From assembly GCA_963969365.1 (NCBI GenBank), contig OZ017751.1, positions 558,001-622,000 of the forward strand: DNA of 64,000 bases, read 5' to 3'. Made by a program: the position numbers and the translations under genes. The notes beneath the pieces are model-generated. The model did no database searches. It was not told the origin of the DNA and saw only the letters and a program-made list of their open reading frames with translations. The DNA comes from Asterochloris sp. CNOR1. Taxonomy: Eukaryota; Chlorophyta; Trebouxiophyceae; Trebouxiales; Trebouxiaceae. Shown here one piece after another: positions 18,594 through 30,000 of the stretch. How positions within the stretch are numbered: the first letter of the stretch is position 1; each line of letters starts with the position of its first letter.

Positions 18594-21500
18594 CACTGGT
18601 CGGCTCAGCTGTTCCTGGTCTCCCAGGTCCAAATCGAGGCCCAGCCAACCAACTATTCCACGGGCTGCTTTTGTCAGGCTTGCTGACTTTGAAGTCTATG
18701 TGAGCTGTCGGCCCAGGCGAGTCCCTCCCAGAGGCTTGGTTCTGCTTCCCGCCGCCTGCAGGCAATGCAAGGCCTGAGACATGAGAGTTCCTGCTTGTTT
18801 GCTGACACCTGGGCAGGTAGTGGGCCTGGATGGACGCCGTCAGCTCAAACTCACAGGCAGTGTGGCAAAGCCTTCCTGCTGAGCTACCACACCTAACGGA
18901 AAGGTCGTATCCCCTGCAAGACAGTCCCCAGTGAAACGCAAGCTGCGTCACAAAACAGGGGCCATCACACACTTTGTGCGCCACAGGTGGCATGGCTGAA
19001 ATGCAGATAAAGATATGCACAGCTACCTGCACAGAAGGAGGGGAGCTGCCCACCTGAAGGGAAAGTTGGAACTACCTCAGAGTGAGCTGGGACCTTGGCG
19101 CTCTGAGCTCTTCCAAAGCGTGGGCCTGTAGTTGACTTGCCTGCAGGATAGTACTCACAGCTGAGCCGCAGCAGAAATGACTGTGTGGGGGAGGGGAACC
19201 ACCCACATCTAAAAGGTCAAATCAAGCTGCAGTACCTGCCCCTCTATGGTGCTGATAGCGCCTTTGCATGCACAGAAAGGACTGGTGGCAGTCCCAACTC
19301 CATGCGACCCCTCAGGTTGCATCGCTGCATGTTAGGGCAGCCCCTACTACAGCACAGGCAGCAGGCTGTGCCCCAACCAGCTGCTGCATGCAATGCTCAC
19401 CCTTGACTAGTCTGCCAGACTAGTGAGCAGCGCCATGCCCACCTGGACAAACACAGATGCTGGACTGATTGCCAGGTGCTGGTTGTCATGTAACTGAGCA
19501 AGCCCCCTTCAACAGCTTCAGGACGCCCCATGCTCATGCCCTGCCTGCCTGGGTGCTCTGGGGAGTCTGACGGACCGCCTGTCACCACAAGGGTGCCCTC
19601 TCAGGCTGGTTGAGAAGCTGCCCAAGACCACCAGGGGTATGGTGTGTGCCCCTGCTGAAGCAATCCCCAGCCAGATCAGCAACTCAAGAACACGGGACTG
19701 GCTCCGTCAGACACCTGCAGGCGCTGCGCGGCCAACCCCTTCAGGACGAAGCTGCTCTTGGTGCAGCTCAAGGACACTCCATCGGCCAGCAGTGCCTGTG
19801 CCTACCTATGCTGCTGGCTGGGGGGTAGATGGGGCCAGGAGACTCGCTGCGCTGCACAAAGGACGCGTTGCGGTCCTGGGACTTTCCAGTGGCCCAGGTG
19901 GTTGTGGGCGCTCGCGGCTTGGTGGTTCTCTCCAACTCTGACCCATCAGGCTGCCTGCGGCAGACATGCTTTGTAAGACCAGGCCCTGCATGTTGGATGG
20001 TCTGGAGGCTGACTCTCTAGGCCCACTGGGCAGGGCCGCAAGTTTGGGGCCTTGAGCGCAGGGTCACCAGTGCGTGGGCTGCAGGTGCGGGGCTGCAAGT
20101 GTGAGGCATCAAGCGTGGGGCTATCAGTGTGGGGCCGTAAGCATGGGGATACCAGTGCGGGGCTGCAAGTGTGGGGCTTCAAGTGTGCGGCTGCAAGTGT
20201 GGAGCTGCTCCATGCTGGGCATTGGCTGATGCTCTGGGCGCTGGGAGCCTTGCCCTCTGCTTGTACATGGTGCTGAAAGAGTCCACTGTCTCGTCATGGC
20301 ACCGACCATCTCTGGGCACGTGAGAAGTGGCTACAACCGCAAAGACGGCTGTGCAGCTGCTTCTGACGGCACACAGAGCTGAAGAATTGCTCTGCCGCTG
20401 CCATGACACCCCAGTGTCTCTCTGAGTGTATCAGAAGTGGCAAGCTGGACACAGCAGTGGCCACTGGTACACGCCTCACGCATGCATGTCACACCAGTTC
20501 CCTTGGTCTGCAGCCCTTTACCAAACTCAGTATGGGGCAAGGAATCCTGTTTGGTTTGCGGACTGGCACCAAAGCAGTCACCTATACTGGCCAGGCCCAG
20601 GCGTGCAGGTGCGGCTGGTGCTGCCCTGAAGCAGGCGCAGGTTGGCTCCAAAGCTGGCAGCGCGGGGGCCTGCATGGACGCTCTCCTTGCTGTAGCAGAT
20701 CTCAGGCTTGTATGCGCCAGGACCTGGCAGCGGCATCCTGCAGCAGCGTATGAAGCAACGTGGGAGAGCTGAGCAGCACATGCTCAGATGCAGACAGGGG
20801 TCAGATCAGCAGCATGGACCTGCCACTGCACAGACTCCTCTCTGCAGGCCATGGGCAGCGACAAGGGCCCTGACATGAGCAATCTGTGGCAAGATGAGGC
20901 CTGCCAGCTGGCTGTGCATGCCACTCCCCTTTGCCTTCCGTACAATATCTGCGCAGGCTGTTGCGCAGAGCACCTCATGGCTTCCAGCTGGGCAAATGCT
21001 GTGCAGGGTGTGCGCACCTCCCGCCCAGTGTCTTGTTGCAGGGCCGCTCATCTGTGCCAAACTTGGGCGCCCCATAGGTTTCATGTTGGGAGAGCTTGCC
21101 CAGGCTCAGCAGCGGCTGGTACTGCCCTGGGCCAGGCAGGCGCTTGCCTTCAGGGTCAGGCGAGGGACCCCTGGAGGCATCTGTAGGGCAGAGCACACCG
21201 ATGTGAGCCACGTGGCCCAGGCCAGTGGATATGAGGGGTCTCAGGGCTCAAACCTGGAGTGACACTGGAGGCTTGTGCAAGGCGAGCACCTCTTGATCAT
21301 GAGCCTGAGGCGGTCTTAGGCTTGCATGTGAATACTGGCATGCTTGGAGCCAGGGGTCTGAGACAATTTTGCAACAGGGGACGAGCTCTTGAAGGTCATG
21401 ACAGAGCATGACCTTGCAGCAAGACGTGCCGGCAGGTTCAAGGTGAGTTGCTGTGCGGATTGCCCGCACAACATGGCAGACAGCTGCAGGCAGGCCAGCT

Positions 21501-24500
21501 GTTGAGCATTTAGGGGCCTATCCTGCAGGTTGCAGGGCACAAGCGGGCATCTTCATGAAGTTGAGTCCAGTGCCCATTGGGTAGAGCAGCCTTGATGCAG
21601 GTTGCGGCAGCATGGTGTGGCACCTTGACAGCGCAGCCTGCCCAACAGGGGGTGCAGCATGGTTCAGCTCACTGGGAGAGCGCAGGCTGGCAGGGAATCC
21701 TCCTCTTGCAGGTCGGCAGCAGATGCAGCCAGCAGCAGGCAGTGGCCCATTGCGAGGGCGCACGCTGGCAGCAGTACTCTCGAGGCACACTCACGGCGCG
21801 AGACGGGGGACTTACTAGCAAGCAAATGGAACCAACTCACTGGGAGACCGCAGGCTGGCAGGGACGTCCTCTGGCTCAGGCGACGGGGCCCACAGAGGGG
21901 CGGAGGAGGAGCGGTGGGGCAGCGGGCGCGCTGCAAAGCGTGTGCCTGCCGCTTGGCTGAGAGTGCTGGGCAGAGCCAGCATATCAGGGCTGGCATCCTC
22001 CTTGCTCTGCAGGTGGGGGACCCGGAGACCGTCTCATGAGTTCTTGCAGGTGGCTACTGAGCTGTGACTGTCTCAGACATCAAGACGCTGCAGGGCTGGT
22101 GTGCCAAGCCATATGCTTTGTGCAGATTCCATAGCCCCCACACTCTGATAGAGGCCCCACATTCCAATCATTCCTGATGTTGTTCTGTTGCTGGCCAGCC
22201 AGCAGGGAGACTTGAGCACTTGCTGTATCCCCAACGGGAACAGCCTTGCAGAGGCTGCGCAGTCCCGCAAACCAACTACGTTCTCCCCCTTCCTGGCCAG
22301 CCAGCAAAGGGCAGCAGTTACGCAGGCGGTCGTCTATGCAGCACTGCTCAAGCTCCAGCCTAGCTTCATGCAGCAGGCAGCGGAATCTGAAATCAAGCTG
22401 CCAAGCTGTCAGAGGCTGTTCTATACCAGACTCTCGCTGCATGGCTGCCTAGCCTTGCCTCTGCAGCTACAGCACATGGCACACAATTCATCACCGCACT
22501 GCACCCGCAGCACACTTGTCCGCCAGAGGTGTCCAGGTACAAGGCTCGACCAAAGGATGTCATCCGGACACCTTCAAATGTATCTTATTCATGCCCCTGC
22601 TGCTTGGCATGCGCAGCTCACCTTGCTGCCAGAGGCGTCCAGGCGGCATGCGCGGCCAAAGGAGTGCGCCTTCACCCGTCGCGGGCTTGGGGGCTGGTCG
22701 CTGACGCCGTGAAAGTATTGCCCTGGGCCCGGCATCTGGCGCGCCTCCTCTGGATTGCGCTCCACCTTGGAGTGCTCGTTTGTGAGGTACACCTACTGGG
22801 CAGGAAACTCTGGTGACCGACGGTGAGAGCCTGTGACGCAACCAGCATGGCAGGGGTCATGAGGGGAAAGGACATGCAGCAGCTCCCATGTTCAGGGTGC
22901 CCTGACGTTGAGGGGCGATTGTGCAGTACAGGATGTCAGATGGTGCGTTCAATCCTGAAAAGCTTGTTTGTGTATGTGTGAAACATCTGCGTGGCAAGTG
23001 TTGTGCCAGGCTGTGAAACCAGCACACCTCTCAGTTGCTGTGAACTTCATGTTGGGAAACCCACATCTGCACTGCAGCCAATTGGCCTGCCCTGCTGCTG
23101 CAGGCATAGCTTGGTGCGCATCCTTCGCGGGTTGCTTTGCCCATATCCCCAGGGAGTACTGCCCCAAACATATCTGTGCAGCTCAGGCGTACAGCCCCCA
23201 CCTTACTCTCACTGTCACGCCTCCGGCGTGCTCCCTGGCGCCGCTGCCCCATGGGTGCAAAGGAGAAGTGACCGCCTCGCCGGTAGGTCGGGGGCGCTTC
23301 ACAGCCAAAGGTGGAGGGCACCTGGTAGATGGCCCCGAGGAGGCTAGCACTGGTGTTGGGCTGTGCCCATCGCCGCCCAAAGCCCCAGGCAGGCGCGTTG
23401 CCCAGGCTGCCCTTCAGCTGCCTGCTGCAGCGGGGCCTGTAGGGCACATCAGGGGAGCATGAGCTGCTGACAGGCGCTCAGGACAAGTGGCGGTGGGCAC
23501 CATACTAGTCTGAGGCCACCAGAGGACAAGTGGGCACCAGGGCACCTTGCTGCTGCAGCCACCAAAGGACAGGTGGGAACCATGCTGCTGTGGAGCTGCC
23601 AGAGGACAGGTGGGCACCATGATGCCCTGAAGCCGTTGGCTGCAGCAAGGCCTGCAGGGCATGAGGCACTCGCGTCATGCAGCCCAGCCAGTCTTGAGCT
23701 GCCTGATTTTGGGGCCTGCGGGGTGACACAACAGGATAAGAGGAAGGTAGCCAACAGTGGGAGCATTGCTGTTCATGTGCACAGCCTCTGCTGGGTGCAG
23801 TCCAGGCGGAGGCTGCTGCAAAGGGCCAAGTGACAGCCATGCGCCCTGCAGGCCAAGCTACTGCACGTCGGGGCTCCCTCAAGCCATGAGCTTGGCAATT
23901 TCAGCACAACACAGCCTGATGGCTTTGCTGCGTCCCAGGCAGGTCCAGAGGTCTTGCACGCGGCATGTTCCTGCTGGCTTGGGGCACATGCATATGTCGA
24001 TGAGGTCTGGCACTCCTGTGCACAGGCAGAGAAGGGCAAGCCTGGAGGCTGAGTGCGGCAGGCAGCAGACGCCTGCTGATGTAGCCGCTGGCTCACATGT
24101 ATATGGGGCCTGGCGACCCCATGCACAGGCGGTCAGAGATGTGCTGCTTGCTGATGAAGCGGGTCCCGTCCATCCCACGCTCCGCCAGGGGAAAGGCCGT
24201 CTGATCCCTCTGCGCGCAGCCACATGTCTCAGCAGGTCTCGCTGTTGCCTTGTCCACAACACAGGCCCCTTCACTGCACCAAGCCTGACATTCTCATTCA
24301 GGATGCACCGGGTGCACTCACCTGTAAGTGGCTGCTCCCAGATGCTCTTAGACACTTATCCTGCCTGGCCACATTGGTCTCTTCACAAACCCAGTACAGG
24401 CCTGCACTCATGCAAGTGCAGCCATGCAGCACCAAGACCCCACGGTCACCCGCTCAGGTCACACAACTACCTCCGTGAGGCCAGGCGCCAACACACGGCA

Positions 24501-26789
24501 GCATGCCAGTGCTGTGCGGATGTCAGCCCCAAACTCATCTGATCCAGCAGGCGGCATGCTGGTGCTGAGGCCTGGGCTGATGCTTCGGCCAACAGCTGTC
24601 AAGCCTTTCCCCCACCCTTGCAGCTTGTGAGACTACACACCAGGCCGTGAGCATGACTCCACCACATGCCTCTGGGCAGGTCAGAGAGCACGGGCAACCT
24701 CTGAGCCCACCTGGTCCAGGTAGCGGTAGGCTGCGTCAAGGTCATACTTGGGCCCAGGGGAGTGCAGGCCCGCGTTGACTGCATCCATCTCTCGGGACAG
24801 GTGCAGCTTCTCCAGCCGAGTGGCCCGCCTCCCCAGGGTCCAGGCAGGGGCCCGGCGGAACATCTGCGCTGAGGCACCCTCTGTCTGGGGCCCCCTGAAC
24901 AGGCAGAGCAGGTTGGTGCCGTTCAGCGTGCAGCAGGGCAATTGGTCTGGTACAGCTGTAGGCAGGCGCCTGGCGCAATCTCTGGAGTGATGATGCCCTG
25001 CACAGGCAGAGCAATTTCGCAACTCTCAGTGTTGAATAGGGCCATATTGTGTCCCCAGCCAGGCATCAGGACGGTGACCAAAGCCAGGTGCTGGCATGTG
25101 ACGACATCCTGCCCCTACAGCAGGCTGGGATGGGTACAGGTCTGCTGCAGTGGCCCCAAACAGAGGCTGGTGCATGGGGGAGGATCTGGACCGATCTGCT
25201 GTCTAGGGCCTCTGCGGCATTCCTGCCCCTGCTCAGGGGTGGCAGGCCATGCTGAGGCACCCGCAAGAGGGACCGCCAGCTGAGAGCGCTCAAAAATGAC
25301 ACCCTCTGCCTGCTTCCTCCTGCACAGGCGTCCCCACCATGCCTGTGGCTTGTAGGGGAGGGCAATGGCCCACAGCCAGCTCTTGGCATGACTGGACACC
25401 TGTCAGGGTCCCTCTAAGGCTGGCAGAGGCATGCCAGCATCAGCCAGCACTAGCTGGCTTGTCTGCCTGAGGCTTCAGCAGCAGGTCCAATTGGGCTGCC
25501 GGCTGGAGGCCAGCAATTGTCTGGATGAGTAGGGCTAGGCAACATGTACACTGGGGCTGGCCTATGCCTCTGATGGATCAGGCGGCCTGTCTGCCTGGCC
25601 CTTAACTGATGGTTCAGTGCAAGCTGCCACATTGCAGCTCTTGGAGACGCTCAACAACAGCCCCTAGTGCCAGGCAGTGACATGCTGCATTGGCCGAGCT
25701 TCACTCGATGCTTGTCAGACATGCTGAACCGCTGCGGCTGCTGGATGCGTCCAGGAGGCATGCTGGTCCTGGCTGTCACCAGTGCCATGCTGCTGCAGTG
25801 GCCCTGCAGCTGCACTCAGTCAGCTGTTCGTACTCACGGGAAGGCAGTGAGAGGTGCCCCTGTGTACCCAGGTGCCGGCACGCCCCACAGGGCTTTTCCC
25901 TTCGTGTCCAGCGCCCCCGCAAGCAAAGCTGCAGGGCGCGCACCACGTGTGAGAACGATTCCTACATCTGGCAGGCACTGTGGAGAGTAAAGAAGGCTGC
26001 TGCCAGTGCATCTGAGGACGATGCCTGTTCCTGGCAGGCATGGTGATGTGTGAAGGGAAGGGGCAGTGTTGCAGGCTGCCAGCGAGGGGCAGGCTGCCAC
26101 AGGTCAACCCTGCAGGGCATGGTCCATGCCAGGGGGCATGCTGCTGCCCGCACACATGTGACAGGCAGCGCTGTGGGGCAAAGAGCCCTGCACGAGGCAG
26201 GCTGCTGCTCATGCGCATGGGCAGGGGCTGTGCTGCCGTGATCATGAGCGAGAGGGGCAACACGGCCTGTGCATGTTCTAAAAGCTTTGATGCTGCTACT
26301 GTGGGGGCAGCTTTGCAGATGCGCTGGACTGGTGGGCTCCACATCTGTGCTGGGTATGCGCTAATGTGCATCACAGACCAGCAAATGCCCCAATGTCACC
26401 TTTTGGGTCGACATGCACTCGCTTGCCATCCCTACCCTGCGCAGGGGCTGGCAGCCCCATGTCAGGACCTCTGCCTGGCTGAAGGTGGTCTGATTCACAA
26501 TGCGTAGCCCCTGGGAAGCTCGCCACACTGGCAGCGAAGAAGGGGTAAGTCAGCATCAGCAAATTGAGCAGCCAACCTGATCGATGTTGCCAGGAGCTGA
26601 CATGCCATGCTGAGAAGCAAAGCTCAGAGATAGCAAGCTCATTCAGGGCAACTGATGGCATCAGCAGCATCAGCCTGAGACACCGGGCAACCGACATGTG
26701 CTCAAAGCGCTGTTCTGCACATATCAGCTGACCTGCATCTGCAAGTATATCTGTTCTCTTGAGCCTGGGGTCATACTTCACCGAGTTGC
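18594..26789 (-). CDS. SHIPPO / sperm-tail PG-rich repeat protein (ODF3-STPG type)
   Basis: The diagnostic PGPG-x-Y repeats are spread over many minus-strand exons with good splice sites. They are 26733-26789 (VKYDPRLKRTDILADAG), 24710-24894 (HSPGPKYDLDAAY), 24097-24209 (GSPGPIYM), 23207-23421 (GNAPAWGFG, then GAIYQVPSTFG), 22622-22792 (MPGPGQYFHG), 21018-21180 (LPGPGQYQPLL, GAPKFGT), 20582-20737 (LPGPGAYKPE, TPGPGQY) and 18594-18755 (DSPGPTAHIDF, GPRFG). Further exons are likely near 25270-25330 and 25850-25970. Family members bind or sit inside axonemal and cytoplasmic microtubules. The outer ends and several joins are unresolved. Introns are long and repeat-rich. Presence in this alga suggests a retained flagellate stage or a cytoplasmic microtubule role. 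The JmjC gene starts about 300 bp away in the opposite direction. Confidence 0.8.
20045..20212. repeat. 14-bp minisatellite, about 12 units
   Basis: Consecutive 14-base units of the form ggggctgcaagtgt (variants ggggctatcagtgt, ggggccgtaagcat, ggggcttcaagtgt, gcggctgcaagtgt) run without spacer inside a SHIPPO intron. Confidence 0.85.
21667..21885. repeat. Two-copy repeat, period about 170 bp
   Basis: The block ctcactgggagagcgcaggc with the following tggcaggga recurs 170 bp later as ctcactgggagaccgcaggc, in a SHIPPO intron. Confidence 0.75.
23513..23640. repeat. Three diverged tandem units of about 42 bp
   Basis: Units share gccaccagaggacaagtggg, gccaccaaaggacaggtggg and gccagaggacaggtgggcac, with a ccatgctgctg-like link. 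They lie in a SHIPPO intron, and each carries a gacaggtgg donor-like core. Confidence 0.7.
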
Positions 26790-27089
26790 CTGCAGGGGCG
26801 AGATGGTGGTTGCTGCTGCAGCTGCCCTGATTCACCTGCTGCAGCTTGCCAAGCCGATGGGACGCCCAGTCAGGCAGAGGCCACGGGCGCAGCTGAACAA
26901 GTTTCGGCTAAACCTAGCTCTCGGCCAAACGCCTCAATCACCGAACAATCAATACAGGTGATTGCTTGGCTGGTGTCCATGAGTACTTGTCATGTTGGCG
27001 TGATGGCCCCTGCATGATACAAGTCCCTCTACTGGGCCTATGGCATTGCCACCAGAACCAGTCAAAGGTCAAACTGAGTTGAGGCCAGA
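26790..27089. promoter_or_regulatory. Divergent spacer, SHIPPO / JmjC genes
   Basis: About 300 bp between the most upstream SHIPPO exon I recognise and the JmjC start codon. It may contain the first SHIPPO exon and a shared promoter. No motif was identified. Confidence 0.4.
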
Positions 27090-30000
27090 ATGGAGGCCCA
27101 GACGGTCCGGTTGAGCGAAGCTCAGTTTAGAAGGCCCTTTGCTGAGTTCTGGTCTGAGTACTTCCGCAAGAACCCCGAGGTGCCCTGTGTGAGATGCATT
27201 CCTCCTGGGTCCTGGAGCCCACGCAACGGGCGGCCCTACAATCTGCGCAATGTCACCATCGACACCCCCATCAAGCAGCACGTAAGCAAGAGCTGCCGGT
27301 GCCTGCTGCTGGACGTTTCCCAGAGTGTGGGGCCTTCTGACCGCTTCCTCCCTGCAGGCATTGTTGCACGGCGAGAAGTCCGGCTTCTACGACTGTGTCC
27401 TGGTGGAGCAGCCTGTGAGTGCCACTTGCCTCCTTTGCTGATGATGCACCCCCTCTGCTGCCACCCAGGACCAGAGGGCTAGTCTGTCTGCTGCAGGCCA
27501 TCTCAGCTGAGAAGTTCAGGGAGAAGGCTGCTCGCCGGAGGATGCCTGTCAAGGGTGAGCTGATGAGTGCCTGACTGTCCCTCATTGCTCTGCGGGGGCA
27601 GGGGCCTGTCGCAGATCTGCGTTTATCACATCATATCCAAGCACCACAGAGCGACCCAGCAAATGCACAAAAGCATTTGCAAGGCAGCTCGTAGTGACGA
27701 CATAGGCGCCCGTCCCTGCCTGGCGTTTGCCCCCGCGGCAGCATTCAGCGCTGTACCCTGCCTCTGTTCTCTGTCTGCTGCTTAGCAGTGCGTCCTGCAG
27801 CGCCCGCTTCCCAGTCACCTGCTCCATGCTCCTCCTTTTCTTTCTTACCCCTGTGACGGAGCTGCAGAAGGCGAGCCTGTCAGATGAGAAGCGGTGCCTG
27901 CTGCATTGTCCAGCCCACTTCCCAACACCAGGTCACCTGCACACTCGATGATGTACTCACTTCAAGTAAACCTGCACTGACAGCAAGCCAGCAACTCTTT
28001 CATGAGGGCCGTCGACCTAGCACCTTCCTCCGTACAAGGTGAACACCCGCCACCTTGAGACAGACTGCCTTGTCTCAGGTGCCCTCCCTGCTGGCGCAGA
28101 GCGCGAGGCTGCAGACCTCATGGAGCGCGATTTCTGGAAGGCTGTGACCCAGGACCCTCCCCTGTATGGAGCAGACACGCCCGTCAGCTTCTTCCGCAAG
28201 ACCCTTCCCTGGGGCTGGAATCTGCGCAGCCTGGGCTGCCTGCTGAGCCAGTGCTGCGTGCCGGACATACCAGGGGTCACGAGTCCAATGACCTACTTTG
28301 GCATGTGGAAGGTAAGCTGGCCACCTATGCTGCTTCATGTGGATAGTCATGCATCAGCAAGCCCATTGTGGGCCTTGCTGCGCTGGCTGCGCGACGGCCT
28401 CCAGGTGGGCCGCAGGCCTCAGGGCCCCACCGTGATTCTGGGATCCCAGGAGCAACATGGCCCACCTTTTGCCTGCTGCACAGTGGAAGCAAAAGTGCTG
28501 CTTCAGCCTGCCACGGTCATACCAATCATGCCCTGTCCCAGGCAGTCAGGGGCCACAGCTCTGTCTGTGGTCCCTGAAACGAGCTCACTGCCTAGTCTCA
28601 ACCCTGGGTGCTGCTCTGAGACATCTGGTGCCCCTGGAGCCTGCTTCCTGAGCTGCCTGCCTGCTCGTTCCATTCTGTTTCCCCAGCATGCCTCTGGCAG
28701 ATGGGCTGCTGTGTGTTGCAGGCGTTCTTCAGTTGGCATGTGGAGGATGTGGACCTGCTGAGCATCAATTTTCTGCACTTTGGAGCCCCGAAGGTGGGCC
28801 ACTGTTCTGTGTGCTGCACAGGGTGCAGTGATGCTTTGCATGTGGCTTGTTCTCAGCCAAGAGATCAGGCCGCACTTCTATATCTGCCATCTAATACCGG
28901 CAGTTGCTTGTGTGGACTGGCTGCATGCCATGCCAGGCATTCCTGGTCAACCTTTCAGCATTGCACCAGTCTGGCAGCTGTTGTTGTCACTTGCGGGGTT
29001 CATTGTCAGCAATGCTGGGGAGGCATGCTTTTCGGGGCCATCCATGCTCCGCGGGCCTGGCTGTGACCCTTGCTCCTGTGCTCAGTGTACATGTTGCACT
29101 TAGCCATCATGAGCTGGTCCCTACCATAAGGCTTGCGGGGCCATGCAATATGGTGTAAGAGCTGGAGCAGCATGTTGTGAGCGCAGCTCCTGACTCTTGT
29201 TTCATTGGCATGTAGGTCTGGTACTGTGTGCCCCCTGGCAAGCCACGGGAACGCTTTGAGGCCCTAGCTGCCAGCCTGTTCCCTGATGAGGCCCGGGAAT
29301 GCAAAGTGAGTTTGTTATGGGCGTTGAACCAGCAGGGTGTGGGAGCCTGCAGGACTCTGCTTGGGGGCAATGAGGTGTGGACATGTGGGGCAATGCTGTG
29401 TGCTGGGCTGCCCTGCACAGTCCTCAGCAGCACTGTGTGAGGGGCGTGCTTGCAGAACATGCCAGCCCTTCTGTGCTCAAGAGGTGTCGGCCAAGTCTGG
29501 TGCAGCCTACCCTGCTGGCCCATGGGCTTGCAGCTGCAGCGTGACATCCTCCCTTGTAATAATGACCACATCGCTGTGCTGGCCATGGAGTTGCTGCTGC
29601 TGCTGCAGGCTTTCCTGCGCCACAAGAATGTGCTCATCACGCCTGCGCTGCTGCACAAGGAAGGCATCCCCTTCGTCAAGGTGGGTGCAGTGCACAGCGT
29701 GACCCAGGGCAGCCTTGTAGTATGACAGGCTGCTTGTGTCATGCAGCCTGTGTGCACAGCAGGATAAGCCTCTGTCTCTCGGTTGGTGACTTTGTCACTC
29801 ACTGTGGCCCAATAAAACAGCATGACAAGTAGACTTGCTATGTGAGCTAGGCTTGTGGCATGCATGGCTGGAAATGCCTCCTACATACATGGGGCGTATG
29901 CAAAGCAGTTGAACTGCAGAGGGGTGTAATCATACACAACTGCCATCTCTGCGTACACAGAGGACAGTGCAGTGGTTATGAGAAAGAGGAGGTGCAGCAT

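Noticed and set aside
20045-20212. CRISPR-like array
   Set aside because: Units are 14 bp with no spacers between them; it is a minisatellite.
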